A DNA stretch of 64,000 nt, from positions 1 to 64,000 of the forward strand of contig NZ_NQJF01000010.1 in the NCBI RefSeq assembly GCF_002245495.1. Reading direction: 5' to 3'. A program made the position numbers and the translations under genes. Numbering within the stretch: the first letter of the stretch is position 1; each line of letters opens with the position of its first letter. The notes beneath the pieces are model-generated. The model had not been told where the DNA came from and searched no databases. It saw nothing but the letters and a program-made list of their open reading frames with translations. Origin of the DNA: Oceanimonas baumannii. Lineage in GTDB: Bacteria; Pseudomonadota; Gammaproteobacteria; Enterobacterales; Aeromonadaceae. Below are positions 10,797 through 20,611 of this stretch, piece by piece.

Positions 10797-12169
10797 AAAT
10801 CATCATTCTGGGGGCCGGCCAGGTAGGCGGCACCCTGGCGGAAAACCTGGTGGGTGAGAACAACGATATCACCATTGTTGACACCAACACCGAACGCCTG
10901 CGCGAACTGCAGGACAAATACGACTTGCGGGTGGTCAACGGCCACGGTGCCTATCCGGCAGTACTTCGTGAAGCCGGAGCCCAGGATGCGGACATGCTGG
11001 TCGCAGTAACCAACAGTGACGAAACCAACATGATCGCCTGTCAGGTCGCCTATTCCTTGTTCAACACCCCTAACAAGGTAGCCCGCATCCGCTCGCCGGA
11101 ATTTCTGGCAGAGCGCGAGCGGCTGTTTATGAATGAGGCTATTCCGGTCGACAACCTGATCGCCCCCGAGCAGCTGGTCACCGAGTATATTTACCGGCTG
11201 ATCCAGTATCCGGGAGCCCTGCAGGTCGTCGACTTTGCCGAAGGCAAGGTCGGCCTGGTAGCAATCAAGGCCTATTACGGCGGCCCCCTGGTCGGCAATG
11301 CCCTCTCTACTCTGCGGGATCATATGCCCAGCATCGATACCCGGGTAGCGGCCATTTTTCGTCAGGACAGACCCATTCGTCCTCAAGGCACCACCATCAT
11401 TGAAGCCGACGATGAGGTCTTTTTTGTGGCTGCCAGCGGTCATATTCGTGCCGTCATGTCGGAGCTGCAACGGCTGGAAAACGACTACAAACGCATCATG
11501 ATTGTGGGCGGAGGCAACATCGGTGCCGGCCTGGCCAGACGGCTGGAACGAAATTATTCGGTTAAACTGATTGAACACAGTCCCAAACGGGCTGAGCAGC
11601 TCTCAGAAATGCTGGAGCACACCATGGTGTTTTGTGGTGATGCATCTGATCAGGAACTGCTGATTGAAGAGCATATCGACCAGGTTGACGTATTTATTGC
11701 CGTCACCAACCAGGACGAAGCCAATATCATGTCGGCCATGCTCGCCAAGAAGATGGGGGCACACAAGGTGATGGTACTGATCCAGCGCGGAGCCTACGTC
11801 GATCTGGTGCAGGGCGGCACCATAGATGTGGCCATCTCGCCCCAGCAGGCCACCATCTCAGCGCTGCTGACGCATGTGCGTCGGGCCGATATCGTCAATG
11901 TATATTCCTTACGCCGGGGCGCAGCAGAAGCCATTGAAGCCATCGCCCACGGCGACAGTACCACCTCTCGGGTAGTAGGCCGTATGGTAGGAGAGCTGAA
12001 GCTGCCACCAGGCACCACCATCGGGGCCATTGTGCGGGGTGATGAAGTGCTGATTGGTCATGATAAAACCGTGATTGAACAAAACGACCACGTGGTGCTG
12101 TTTCTGGTCGACAAAAAGTTTATTCCCGAGGTGGAGCGGCTGTTCCAGCCCAGCCCCTTCTTTTTGTAA
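10793..12169 (+). CDS. trkA: Trk potassium uptake system, NAD-binding regulatory protein TrkA
   Basis: The cytoplasmic gating subunit of the Trk K+ channel. 458 residues in two tandem halves, each with an RCK N-type Rossmann fold ([13 protein letters not shown] at the start; [14 protein letters not shown] near 235) and a TrkA-C domain. Length is canonical. Its start overlaps the rsmB stop (ATGA) and trkH follows 11 bases later, so potassium uptake is cotranscribed with the translation genes, as in many relatives. Confidence 0.96.
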   Translation: MKIIILGAGQVGGTLAENLVGENNDITIVDTNTERLRELQDKYDLRVVNGHGAYPAVLREAGAQDADMLVAVTNSDETNMIACQVAYSLFNTPNKVARIRSPEFLAERERLFMNEAIPVDNLIAPEQLVTEYIYRLIQYPGALQVVDFAEGKVGLVAIKAYYGGPLVGNALSTLRDHMPSIDTRVAAIFRQDRPIRPQGTTIIEADDEVFFVAASGHIRAVMSELQRLENDYKRIMIVGGGNIGAGLARRLERNYSVKLIEHSPKRAEQLSEMLEHTMVFCGDASDQELLIEEHIDQVDVFIAVTNQDEANIMSAMLAKKMGAHKVMVLIQRGAYVDLVQGGTIDVAISPQQATISALLTHVRRADIVNVYSLRRGAAEAIEAIAHGDSTTSRVVGRMVGELKLPPGTTIGAIVRGDEVLIGHDKTVIEQNDHVVLFLVDKKFIPEVERLFQPSPFFL

Positions 12170-12180
12170 ACGAGGCTGCC

Positions 12181-13626
12181 ATGTTCAACCTGCGCCCCAT
12201 CGCCTTCATTCTCGGAATGGCGTTGTCAAAGCTGGCGCTGTTTATGTGGCTGCCCACCCTGCTTGCACTCACCGGCCGCAGCCCAGGTTTTGAAGAGTTT
12301 CTGCAAGCCACTCTGCTCACTCACGCAGCGGCACTGGGGCTGCTGGCCTGGGGCCGGCGCGAGCAAATACGGCTCAGGGTCAAGGAGATGTTCCTGCTCA
12401 CCACCCTGGTATGGCTCACGGTCTGTGTGTTTGGTGCCCTGCCCTTTGTGTTTATCAGCCATATCAGCTTTACCGATGCCTTTTTCGAAACCATGTCGGG
12501 AGTCACCACCACCGGCTCCACCGTGCTTTCGGGGCTGGACGACATGCCGCCGGACATACTGCTGTGGCGCTCCATCCTGCAATGGCTGGGCGGTGTGGGC
12601 TTTATCGTGGCAGCGGTGGCGGTACTGCCCTATCTCAATGTGGGGGGCATGAAACTATTTCAGACCGAGTCTTCGGACTGGTCAGATAAAAGCGCCCCCA
12701 GAGCAGCCACCATGGCCAAACGCATTGTGCTGCTCTACCTCGCACTCACCGTCCTGTGCAGTCTGGGTTATTATGCCCTGTCGGACATGAATGCCTTTGA
12801 GGCCGTCAATCATGCCATGACCACATTAAGCACCGGCGGCTACTCGACTTCCGACAGTTCCATGAACCATTTTACCCCGGCAGCTCACTGGGTAGGCACC
12901 CTGTTCATGTTCATCGGCGGCCTACCCTTTCTGCTGATGGTTTCCAGCCTGCGACACCGAGAGCTGGGCCTGTTCCGGGACGCCCAGGTTCGTGGTTTTT
13001 TCTGGCTGGTACTGGCCACCGGGTTCATTCTCAGTCTGTATCTGTGGGGCACGGATCGCTACCCCTGGCCGGACGCCATTCGCATCAGCCTGTTCAACCT
13101 GGTATCGGTGATCACCACCACTGGCTATGGCCTGGAAGACTTCGGTACCTGGGGACCGTTTCCGCTGGTGCTGTTCGCCCTGCTGATGCTGTGCGGTGCC
13201 TGCTCCGGCTCTACTGCCGGCGGTTTCAAGATATTCCGGCTGCAGGTGGGCATGGCACTGTTCCGCCGTCAGCTTTATCAGCTGATGCACCCCAGAGCTG
13301 TGTTACCGCAACGCTACAATGGCCGTATCGTCAGTGACGATATCGTGCGTTCTCTGATCACCTTTATTTTCGGTTACATCGCCACTATGGTGCTGCTGGC
13401 ACTGGGGCTGAGCCTGATGTCATTACCACCTCAGGTAGCCATTACCGCGGCAGTGACCGCGGTGGCCAACGTCGGGCCGGGCATCGGAGAACTGATCGGC
13501 CCCACCGGCAATTTTGCTACTCTGCCCGGTGCTGCCAAGTGGCTGCTGGCACTGGGCATGCTGATGGGCCGGCTGGAAATTCTGACCGTCGCCGTACTGC
13601 TTATTCCGGGGTTCTGGCGCCACTAA
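12181..13626 (+). CDS. trkH: Trk potassium channel subunit TrkH
   Basis: Membrane K+ channel that works with TrkA. 481 residues with about ten membrane segments in four M-P-M repeats; selectivity-filter-like turns are seen in the segments TTTGST, TTLSTGGYST, TTTGYGLED and NVGPGIGE, each with the key glycine. It is the last gene of the def-trkH run. Its 3' end overlaps the 3' end of the convergent rmuC gene by 26 bases. Confidence 0.95.
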   Translation: MFNLRPIAFILGMALSKLALFMWLPTLLALTGRSPGFEEFLQATLLTHAAALGLLAWGRREQIRLRVKEMFLLTTLVWLTVCVFGALPFVFISHISFTDAFFETMSGVTTTGSTVLSGLDDMPPDILLWRSILQWLGGVGFIVAAVAVLPYLNVGGMKLFQTESSDWSDKSAPRAATMAKRIVLLYLALTVLCSLGYYALSDMNAFEAVNHAMTTLSTGGYSTSDSSMNHFTPAAHWVGTLFMFIGGLPFLLMVSSLRHRELGLFRDAQVRGFFWLVLATGFILSLYLWGTDRYPWPDAIRISLFNLVSVITTTGYGLEDFGTWGPFPLVLFALLMLCGACSGSTAGGFKIFRLQVGMALFRRQLYQLMHPRAVLPQRYNGRIVSDDIVRSLITFIFGYIATMVLLALGLSLMSLPPQVAITAAVTAVANVGPGIGELIGPTGNFATLPGAAKWLLALGMLMGRLEILTVAVLLIPGFWRH

Positions 13627-14968
13627 GGCGTACCGGCACATCCGGTGCCGCTGAGCTCGCCACCTCCCGCAGGTGCTCAGGCAAGGGTTTAACCACCTCG
13701 ACTCCCAGCTCACGAAAGGCTTCAGCCTGACGCACCAGGTTGCCCCGCCCCTGACTGAGCCGTTTCATCGCCCGCTGATAGCTGTCATCGGCACGCCGCA
13801 GTGACGCCCCTACCGCTTCCATATCTTCGGTAAACAGCCGTAATTTTTCATAGATTTTACCCGCAGACTCGGCGATACGCCGTGCATTCTGGTTTTGCCG
13901 CTCAACCCGCCACAGGTTCTCTATGGTACGCAATGCGACCAGCAGGTTGGTCGGGCTGACCAGCAGAATATTATGGTCAAGGGCATATTTCACCAGCCCG
14001 GGTTCGTGCTCGACCGCAACCAGAAAGGCCGGTTCCACCGCCACAAACATCAGCACATAATCCAGGGTTTTGACTCCCTGCAACTGGTGATAATCCTTTC
14101 GGCCCAGCTCGCGGATATGGCCCCGCACCGATGCCACATGCTCACGCAGAGCCTGTTCACGATCAGGCTCGGTTTCCCCGTTGAAATAACGCTCATAGGC
14201 GGTAAGCGATACCTTCGCGTCAATAATGATGTCCTTGTCCTGGGGCAAGTGCACGATCACATCGGGCTGGTAGCGCTTGCCGTCAGCATTGCTCAGGCTT
14301 TGCTGGGTGCTGTATTCATGCCCTTCACGCAAGCCAGACTCGGAAAGCACTCGTGACAACACCACCTCGCCCCAGTTGCCCTGCTGCTTGCTGTCCCCTT
14401 TCAAGGCCCGGGTCAGGGCATTAGTGTCGGCGCTCATCTGCCGGTGCAGCTCGGCCAGGCGTTCAATTTCAAATTTCAGACTGTGGCGCTGACGGCTCTC
14501 GTCGGCATAGGTTTCCTGCATATTGCGACGGAATCCTTCCAGCTGCTCACGCAACGGCCCGAGCAGCGCATCCAGGCTGTTCTGGTTCAGTTCACGCAGG
14601 TTATGAGTTTTCTGTTCAAAAATACGCTGAGCCAGGTTTTCGAACTGCTGCTGCAGCCGGGCTTCACTGGCCTCAAACTCGGCCTGCTTTTCTGCCGCCC
14701 ACTGTCGTTCCTGGCGCAGCAGGGTCTCATATTCCTTAAGACGGCCGTTCATTTTCAGCACCAGCTGCTGCTGCTGCTCCAGACGCTGACGGGTTTCCTG
14801 CAACTCGGCGGTGCGCTCTGCCAGCGCCTCTTGACCGTGCTTGCCCTGCTGAGCCGCCAGTTGCAGGCGAGCCCCCATGGTCAGTCGGGTCAGCCCCCAG
14901 CCAGCCAGTACCGACAGTACCGCCAACCCCATTGGCCAGTATGATGGCAGCCATTCTGTCATCGCCAT
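13601..14968 (-). CDS. rmuC: RmuC family DNA recombination protein
   Basis: A 455-residue protein with an N-terminal membrane anchor (about 10-28), a long Gln/Glu-rich coiled coil (about 35-195) and the RmuC nuclease-like core (about 200-400: QGNWGEVVLSRVLE-type box, YQPDVIVHLP, IIIDAKVSL, LDYVLMFV, LVSPTNLLVALRTIENLW). RmuC limits inversions at short inverted repeats in E. coli. It overlaps the small upstream gene by 10 bases and converges on trkH. Confidence 0.93.
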   Translation of the reverse strand: MAMTEWLPSYWPMGLAVLSVLAGWGLTRLTMGARLQLAAQQGKHGQEALAERTAELQETRQRLEQQQQLVLKMNGRLKEYETLLRQERQWAAEKQAEFEASEARLQQQFENLAQRIFEQKTHNLRELNQNSLDALLGPLREQLEGFRRNMQETYADESRQRHSLKFEIERLAELHRQMSADTNALTRALKGDSKQQGNWGEVVLSRVLSESGLREGHEYSTQQSLSNADGKRYQPDVIVHLPQDKDIIIDAKVSLTAYERYFNGETEPDREQALREHVASVRGHIRELGRKDYHQLQGVKTLDYVLMFVAVEPAFLVAVEHEPGLVKYALDHNILLVSPTNLLVALRTIENLWRVERQNQNARRIAESAGKIYEKLRLFTEDMEAVGASLRRADDSYQRAMKRLSQGRGNLVRQAEAFRELGVEVVKPLPEHLREVASSAAPDVPVRLSGARTPE

Positions 14969-15198
14969 TTCCGCCGCATAATCAGAGAGACAACACGACG
15001 ATTAAGCCGCCACCATAACAACACATACAAAAAATACAGAGAGACCAGCATCCACTTATGATGGTTGACGCCATTGTCAAACTCGCTCAGGGGCATCCCC
15101 GTCAGTTCCACATAGCCAAACACCAGCAACGGAAACATCAAAAATACCGACCAGCGCCAGCACCCCGCCAGCACGCTGATAAAAAAGCTGTCATTCAC
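14959..15198 (-). CDS. Small membrane protein, unknown
   Basis: A 79-residue protein with two hydrophobic stretches (about 7-32 and 49-64) and a basic C-terminus (RRKWR), so probably two membrane passes with the tail inside. I do not recognise the family. It overlaps the upstream kinase gene by 4 bases and rmuC by 10 bases, so the three are a translationally coupled set: kinase, small membrane protein, rmuC. That coupling is the best support that it is real. Confidence 0.65.
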   Translation of the reverse strand: MNDSFFISVLAGCWRWSVFLMFPLLVFGYVELTGMPLSEFDNGVNHHKWMLVSLYFLYVLLWWRLNRRVVSLIMRRKWR

Positions 15199-16112
15199 TC
15201 CGGCCGAACTCCGTTAGCTTTATTTTTCATAAGCTTATCAGTGGCAGGAGCAGAATTCAGCTCACCGGCAAGATAATGGCGCAACCGTTCGGAGGGAATG
15301 GAAGACGATGATGACAAAGTGCATGCCGCCCAGTGACCGGCTTCGGCCAGACATTCACTCATTGAAGCCCCGTTAACCAATGCATGAATAAGACCGCCGG
15401 CAAAGGCATCACCAGCCCCCGTGGCATCGACCACATCTACTGTAGGGGCAGGTACATAAAGACGCAGCCCGGCAGAAATGGCTTCGGCACCCTGCTCTCC
15501 GTGGGTCAGCACCAGCCATTCCAGGCTGTCTCCGGCCAGGCTGCGGGCATGCATCCAGGGATCGGTGACGTTCCCCAGATCGGCAGCAGAAGCGATCATA
15601 ATCCGGCACGGACGAGGCCAGGGCTGACGTGGACACTGGCTTACAACCAGGCTATGAGCATTCATGGCCGTCATATACTCTGCCACTTCCGCCCCTTCGG
15701 TGTTCACGTAAAGGCAGTCAACCGGCTCCCCGGGCAACCTGGCTGGCAATACCGGTACCCGGGCCTCACGCAGAATTGTCCGCTCGCCCAGGCTGTCGAC
15801 CAGCACCAGCAGCTCGCCGGTAATGCCCTCAAACCGCTCCACGTAATCGAGATTGAGGCCAAGCTCCATCGCCTGCTGTAGCAGCCAGTCTCCGGCCTCG
15901 TCCCGGCCCACCCGGGAGACCGGCATCACTTTGTGGCCGGCCCAGCACAAACCAACCCCCGTATTGGCTGCCCCGCCGCCAAGCCGCCGCCCGTCATCCC
16001 GGTAATGTAGCCGGCCTCCGGCAGTCAATGGCATGTCCAGCTGCAGCACATGATCACAGTTAAGGTTGGCCAGCAATATCATGCTCTTGCGGCCAGTGTT
16101 TACTTCCGGCAT
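15195..16112 (-). CDS. PfkB/ribokinase family sugar kinase
   Basis: A 305-residue carbohydrate kinase of the PfkB family. The N-terminal GGGAANTG glycine motif (near residue 45) and the C-terminal DATGAGDAFAGG signature with the catalytic Asp (near residue 240) are intact. The substrate cannot be told from the sequence; ribose, fructose or a nucleoside are all possible. The ATG at 16112 was chosen: AAGGAG lies 6 bases upstream; a GTG two codons earlier sits too close to that site. First gene of a three-gene coupled run that ends with rmuC. Confidence 0.85.
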   Translation of the reverse strand: MPEVNTGRKSMILLANLNCDHVLQLDMPLTAGGRLHYRDDGRRLGGGAANTGVGLCWAGHKVMPVSRVGRDEAGDWLLQQAMELGLNLDYVERFEGITGELLVLVDSLGERTILREARVPVLPARLPGEPVDCLYVNTEGAEVAEYMTAMNAHSLVVSQCPRQPWPRPCRIMIASAADLGNVTDPWMHARSLAGDSLEWLVLTHGEQGAEAISAGLRLYVPAPTVDVVDATGAGDAFAGGLIHALVNGASMSECLAEAGHWAACTLSSSSSIPSERLRHYLAGELNSAPATDKLMKNKANGVRPE

Positions 16113-16258
16113 GGTCACTCCTTATTGCACGAGCCCGCATCTTACCGCCCGTATCACCGCCGGCACCAGCCCCTGTTTATCAAAGGTTTGACCCAAATCA
16201 ACGACCAAAAGACTCATTAAGCTACCTTTTGTAGGGTTATGACTGCTATGCTGCTTTA

Positions 16259-16275
16259 ATGGTCGTTCTGACCAT
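16259..16275. promoter_or_regulatory. Small palindrome upstream of the chemoreceptor gene
   Basis: ATGGTC and GACCAT are perfect 6-bp arms around GTTCT. It lies in the ~270-bp gap between the PfkB-type kinase and chemoreceptor genes, 105 bases before the latter. It could bind a regulator of either divergent gene. No clear flagellar (sigma-28) promoter was found in this gap. Confidence 0.3.
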
Positions 16276-16379
16276 CATTAACTCAAATATTAACAAGCAC
16301 GGGACGCTTTAGCCTGTAGTCTGGAATGATCGTTGCCGGATAGCCAGAGGCTTACAAGCCACCCTCAACCCGCTCGAGG

Positions 16380-18068
16380 ATGGATATGCAATTTTTCAAC
16401 AACCTCAGCTTGCGTAACAAGCTGATGGTGATGGTCGCTACCCTGTTTATCGGTTTGTTACTGGTGCAGGGCTCAGCCATGGTCGGCCTGCACAACGAAC
16501 TGCTCAAGGCCCGCAAGGAAAAAGTGAAGGAACAGGTAGAAAGCGCGGTTTCCCTGGTTAATTACTATTACGAACAACGCCAGCAGCTGGGTGACACCCG
16601 CAGCCGGGAACTGGCGCTAACGGCCATACGTGCCCTGCGCTACGGCGAAGGTGGCTATATGTGGATCAACGACATGCAGCACCGACTGGTCATGCACCCC
16701 CTGAAGCCCGATGAAGAAGGCCGGGACATGAAGCAAATCACCGACGCTGATGGCCAGTATCACTGGCAAGCCATGGTCAGCAAAGTGAGCAGCAGCAGGG
16801 CCGGTTTTGTCGACTACACCTATATCGGCCCTCAGTTTGATCGTCCCCAGCAAAAAGTATCCTACGTGCAGGGCTTTGCCCCCTGGGGCTGGGTGATTGG
16901 CAGCGGCGTTTACCTGAGCGATGTAAATGCCCTGTTCTGGGAGCAGGCGGGTAAATCGCTGGGGCTGATGGCGCTGATTATTCTGGTTGCACTGGCATTG
17001 ATCACCGTCATCACCCGCTCCCTCACCTTTTCAGTCACCCGAGTGCAGGAAGTCATCGCCCGCTTTGGCAAAGGAGATCTCCGCGCCCGCACCGGCGCTA
17101 CCCGTACCGATGAAATCGGACAGCTGTCCCGGGGCGTCGATGACATGGGAGAGCAACTGTGCGCTCTGCTGGCTCAGGTACGTACCGCAGCCACCCTGCT
17201 TGATGGAGAGGCCGAAGGCCTGAGCGTCAAAAGCAAACAAACCCGTGCCAGCATGCAAAGCCAGTTCAATGAGGTAGACCAGGTTGCCACCGCCATGAAC
17301 GAGATGAACGCCACCGTGCATGAAGTGGCTCGCCATGCCAGTGATGCCTCGGCGGCGGCGGAAAAAGCCAACCAGGAAGCCAGCATGGGCCGTGACGACG
17401 TGGTACGCAGTATCGACAGCATGCAACAGCTGGCCGACTCGGTGGGTGAAGCGGGTCAGGCCATGCAGGAGCTGGAAAGCCAGACCCGGCAAATTGACTC
17501 TGTCGTGGAGGTCATTCGCAATATCTCCGAGCAGACCAACCTGCTGGCGCTCAACGCCGCCATTGAGGCGGCCCGGGCCGGCGAGTCGGGCCGGGGCTTT
17601 GCAGTGGTCGCCGACGAAGTACGTTCCCTGGCGATGCGGACTCAGGAATCGACCGGTGAAATCCAGCGCATGATCCAGCAACTGCAAAATCACGCTGGCA
17701 CCGTGGCCGATCACATGACCAACAGCCAGGAGCAGGCCGCTATCAGCATGGATGTGGTGCGCGCAGCCGGACGGGATCTGGAGCAGATCCTCAACGAGGT
17801 GCAGAGCATCAATGACATGAACGCCCAGATCGCCACTGCTTCCGAAGAGCAGTCGGCGGTGGCAGAAGAGATCAACCGCAACCTGATCAACATCAACGAA
17901 GGAGCGCAGGAAGCACTGCAGGTGGCGGATCTGATTTCCGGCAGCAGCCAGCGGGTACACCTGTCTTCCAGTCAGCTGATACAACAAATAGCCCGGTTCC
18001 GGCTGCAGGAGAATGAAGCCGAATTGCCGGAGAGCGGGATCTCGGCCACCCGTCTGCAACCCGTCTGA
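16380..18068 (+). CDS. Methyl-accepting chemotaxis protein with a single Cache sensor domain
   Basis: A 562-residue chemoreceptor: membrane segment at about 13-33; a periplasmic sCache_2-type sensor (about 38-185, with YGEGGYMWINDM, VMHPLKP and the G-W-V-I-G-S-G-V-Y end); second membrane segment about 195-215; HAMP (about 216-270); and a signalling domain with the hairpin-tip sequence EQTNLLALNAAIEAARAGE near residue 385. sCache_2 domains often sense carboxylic acids; the ligand here is not known. ATGs at 16380 and 16386 are both possible. A terminator follows directly. Confidence 0.93.
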   Translation: MDMQFFNNLSLRNKLMVMVATLFIGLLLVQGSAMVGLHNELLKARKEKVKEQVESAVSLVNYYYEQRQQLGDTRSRELALTAIRALRYGEGGYMWINDMQHRLVMHPLKPDEEGRDMKQITDADGQYHWQAMVSKVSSSRAGFVDYTYIGPQFDRPQQKVSYVQGFAPWGWVIGSGVYLSDVNALFWEQAGKSLGLMALIILVALALITVITRSLTFSVTRVQEVIARFGKGDLRARTGATRTDEIGQLSRGVDDMGEQLCALLAQVRTAATLLDGEAEGLSVKSKQTRASMQSQFNEVDQVATAMNEMNATVHEVARHASDASAAAEKANQEASMGRDDVVRSIDSMQQLADSVGEAGQAMQELESQTRQIDSVVEVIRNISEQTNLLALNAAIEAARAGESGRGFAVVADEVRSLAMRTQESTGEIQRMIQQLQNHAGTVADHMTNSQEQAAISMDVVRAAGRDLEQILNEVQSINDMNAQIATASEEQSAVAEEINRNLININEGAQEALQVADLISGSSQRVHLSSSQLIQQIARFRLQENEAELPESGISATRLQPV

Positions 18069-18073
18069 TCAGC

Positions 18074-18099
18074 AAGGCCACCGCAAGGTGGCCTTTTTT
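18074..18099 (+). terminator. Intrinsic terminator after the chemoreceptor gene
   Basis: AAGGCCACC, loop GCAA, GGTGGCCTT, then TTTT: a 9-bp perfect stem with a tetraloop and T-run, 5 bases after the stop codon. It also lies downstream of the convergent phnP gene and may serve it weakly, although the A-run on that side is short. Confidence 0.88.
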
Positions 18100-18124
18100 A
18101 TCACCCGATGTTAACCACTGGACG

Positions 18125-18889
18125 TTAATGATCCGGTTCGCCGGGGATTATCACCATATTGTCACGACCCGCCTCCACCCCCGGCGGCAACGAACATACC
18201 CGCAACCAGCGGTGAAAATCATGGCCAATATGAGTCAGCACCGTTCTGGCCGGTTTCAGTTGCGCACACAGCGCCATCACCTGATCCAGCCCGTTATGAT
18301 TGCGCCCCTCGACACCGGGCCCGAAACTGCAGTCCAGCACCAGCACATCCAGTGGCGGCAGAGCCTGCAACAACGCCAGGCTGTGCGGGGGCAGCCCAAT
18401 GGTATCGGTGAGATAGGCCAGCCGGCGACCATCGTACTCAAACAGATAACCCAGGGTCGGCCGGGAATGAACCAGGTCCAGCGGCGTTATCTGCAGGCCA
18501 TCAAGCTGAAAGCCACGGCCATGGGCCATTTCCGGCCGAAATGCGAGGCAACCGGGGTGCTTCAGCAGATCGGCACAGCCGTTGGGATCATTCGGACACC
18601 ACACCGGTATCGGTGCCGCCGGCCCCCAGCGCAGGTGAAACAGTCCCTGCACATGATCCACATGAAAGTGGGTCAGCAAAATACCGCTCAGCGTGCCGGG
18701 AGCAAAACGCCGGTGCAGATCCATCAGGCCGGCATCCAGCAGCAACCGGTGCTCTCCCCATTCCAGTAGCGCCGAGCAGGGTGCCCGGCCAAATGGTGGC
18801 TCGGCCCGGGCCTGCCGGCAGTCGGTACAATCACAGCCGTAAAGAGGAATGCCACCGGCCGCGCCGGTGCCCAGCAGGGTCAGACGCAT
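18125..18889 (-). CDS. phnP: Phosphoribosyl cyclic phosphodiesterase PhnP
   Basis: Opens 5-phospho-ribosyl 1,2-cyclic phosphate to ribose 1,5-bisphosphate after C-P bond cleavage. 254 residues, metallo-beta-lactamase fold: THFHVDH at about residue 75-81, and further metal ligands at YLTDTIG, LDCSFG and LTHIGHD. The N-terminal Y-G-C-D-C-x-x-C Cys cluster is the structural zinc site typical of PhnP. Last gene of the phn operon, overlapping phnN by 10 bases. Confidence 0.94.
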   Translation of the reverse strand: MRLTLLGTGAAGGIPLYGCDCTDCRQARAEPPFGRAPCSALLEWGEHRLLLDAGLMDLHRRFAPGTLSGILLTHFHVDHVQGLFHLRWGPAAPIPVWCPNDPNGCADLLKHPGCLAFRPEMAHGRGFQLDGLQITPLDLVHSRPTLGYLFEYDGRRLAYLTDTIGLPPHSLALLQALPPLDVLVLDCSFGPGVEGRNHNGLDQVMALCAQLKPARTVLTHIGHDFHRWLRVCSLPPGVEAGRDNMVIIPGEPDH

Positions 18890-19446
18890 AAATGCTCTCC
18901 CCGCCGGTACCGTTCGAACTGCTGCAGGGTCTGCTGCAGAGAGCCGGAGTTATCCAGTCGCCAGACCGAGTCCGGCAACCCCTGCCCATGAGCCAAAGCC
19001 CGCACCAGCCGCTGCTGGACTTCATCTTCGCTTTCCCGCCCCCTGGCGCGCAGCCGGCTGGCCAGGGTTTCGGCGTCCACCATCACCAGCACCGGTACCA
19101 GGCATTCGCCGAAGCGATCCTGAGCCCGGGTCAGGCTCGCCCGGGAGCCATTGACCATCACATCCAGCCCCGATGCCAGCCAGCTGTCGAGCTCACAGCC
19201 CAACCCATAGCAATGGCCGTTGGCCTGCCAGTGCAGGGCGAACAGGCCGAGCTCGCAGCGCCGCTGAAACTCAGTCAGGGACAGTTCGACATGATTTTCA
19301 CCACCGGCAAAGGCAGCCCGGGTGATGTAGCGATGGGCCACCAGCAGTTCGCCCGGCAGCCTAGCCCGCACCAACTGCATAAAACTGTCCTTGCCGGCAC
19401 CGGATGGCCCCATCACGTAAAACAGTCTGCCAGGCAGCTGGTTCAT
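18880..19446 (-). CDS. phnN: Ribose 1,5-bisphosphokinase PhnN
   Basis: Phosphorylates ribose 1,5-bisphosphate to PRPP with ATP, the last step that returns the C-P lyase sugar to metabolism. 188 residues, guanylate-kinase-like fold with the P-loop GPSGAGKDS at about 12-20 and the Y-I-T-R-A segment. The frame is open further upstream but the ATG at 19446 has a strong GGAGG upstream and gives the usual length. It lies 16 bases after phnM and overlaps phnP by 10. Confidence 0.94.
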   Translation of the reverse strand: MNQLPGRLFYVMGPSGAGKDSFMQLVRARLPGELLVAHRYITRAAFAGGENHVELSLTEFQRRCELGLFALHWQANGHCYGLGCELDSWLASGLDVMVNGSRASLTRAQDRFGECLVPVLVMVDAETLASRLRARGRESEDEVQQRLVRALAHGQGLPDSVWRLDNSGSLQQTLQQFERYRRGEHLCV

Positions 19447-19462
19447 GCTGCTCCCTCCTTCA

Positions 19463-20599
19463 TCAATATGCCAGTTCACCCCGGCACCAAACCCGGGCCG
19501 GAAACACCTGATCATCATACTGCCTGGCCAGCACCAGATCGGCACGCTTGCCTTCTGCCAGTACGCCTCTGTCGGTCAGTCCCAGGCTGTGCGCCGGGTT
19601 GCGGGTAGCCAGCCGTACCGTCTCGGCCAGCGCCAGTGCATTGCGCTCATCAAAGGCCAGGCGGAATAACGCTTCAAGCAGGCTCCCCGGATAATAGTCA
19701 GATGACAGTACATCCAGCACCCCGAGCGTAGCCAGCTCATGAGCAGCCACATTGCCGGAATGAGAGCCGCCACGCACCACATTGGGCGCACCCATCATCA
19801 CCATCAGGCCGTGCTGATGAGACGCCCGGGCCGCCTCTATCGTGGTCGGAAACTCGGCAAGCACCATGCCCAGCTCATGCGACTCCTGTACATGGGCCTG
19901 GGTAGCATCATCGTGACTGGCCAGGGACACGCCCCGTTCCCGGCACTGACGGGCAATTTCATTGCGGTTGGGGGCAGACCAGCGCGCCGACAACGCCAGC
20001 TGGTGCTGTTCGAACTCATTCATCTGCCGATCATCGAGCCGGTATTTACCCTGATAGTATTCCCGGTATTTTACCGGGTTCACGAACTGGCGCTGGCCAG
20101 GGGAGTGATCCATCAGTGACACCAGTTGCACTTCCGGCAGCCCGGAATAGTGTTCAAACAGCGGCACCGTGGTCTCGTGGGGCAACTCGCAGCGCAGGTG
20201 AAGCAGGTGCTGAGCCCGGTTCAGGCCACGGCGCTCGCTGTCCACCACGGTATGGATCATGCGATCCAGGTTGTCCCGGCGAGTTCCGCCGTCACGTTCA
20301 TCGCCAATCGCCACCGCATCCAGTACCGTGGTGATGCCGGCCGCCACAACCTGGGCATCGTGCGCACGCATGGCCGGCAACGCCGGCCAGTTCACCTTAG
20401 GCCGGGGCGTAAAGTGCTTGTCCAGGTTGTCGGTATGCAGTTCCACCAGACCAGGTAACAACCACCCGCCCTCGCCGTCAATGGCACCGGGCTGCTGGCT
20501 GGGGCTGTCAGCCATGGCACGAATAACGCCGCCATGAACCTCCAGCGAGCCGTTGACCACCTCGTTTTCCAGCACCAGATTCACATTGGTAATAATCAT
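19463..20599 (-). CDS. phnM: Alpha-D-ribose 1-methylphosphonate 5-triphosphate diphosphatase PhnM
   Basis: Removes pyrophosphate from the triphosphate made by PhnGHIL to give the 5-phosphate substrate of PhnJ. 378 residues, amidohydrolase superfamily; the metal motif appears as VELHTDNL near residue 55, with further ligands in L-M-D-H-S-P-G and SHDDAT. Canonical length. It lies 12 bases after phnL in the same operon. Confidence 0.95.
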   Translation of the reverse strand: MIITNVNLVLENEVVNGSLEVHGGVIRAMADSPSQQPGAIDGEGGWLLPGLVELHTDNLDKHFTPRPKVNWPALPAMRAHDAQVVAAGITTVLDAVAIGDERDGGTRRDNLDRMIHTVVDSERRGLNRAQHLLHLRCELPHETTVPLFEHYSGLPEVQLVSLMDHSPGQRQFVNPVKYREYYQGKYRLDDRQMNEFEQHQLALSARWSAPNRNEIARQCRERGVSLASHDDATQAHVQESHELGMVLAEFPTTIEAARASHQHGLMVMMGAPNVVRGGSHSGNVAAHELATLGVLDVLSSDYYPGSLLEALFRLAFDERNALALAETVRLATRNPAHSLGLTDRGVLAEGKRADLVLARQYDDQVFPARVWCRGELAY

Positions 20600-20611
20600 G
20601 CTTTCGCTCCC

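Noticed and set aside
16119-16379. Flagellar sigma-28 promoter before the chemoreceptor gene
   Set aside because: A GCCGGATA-like -10 is present, but no TAAA-type -35 lies at the right distance.
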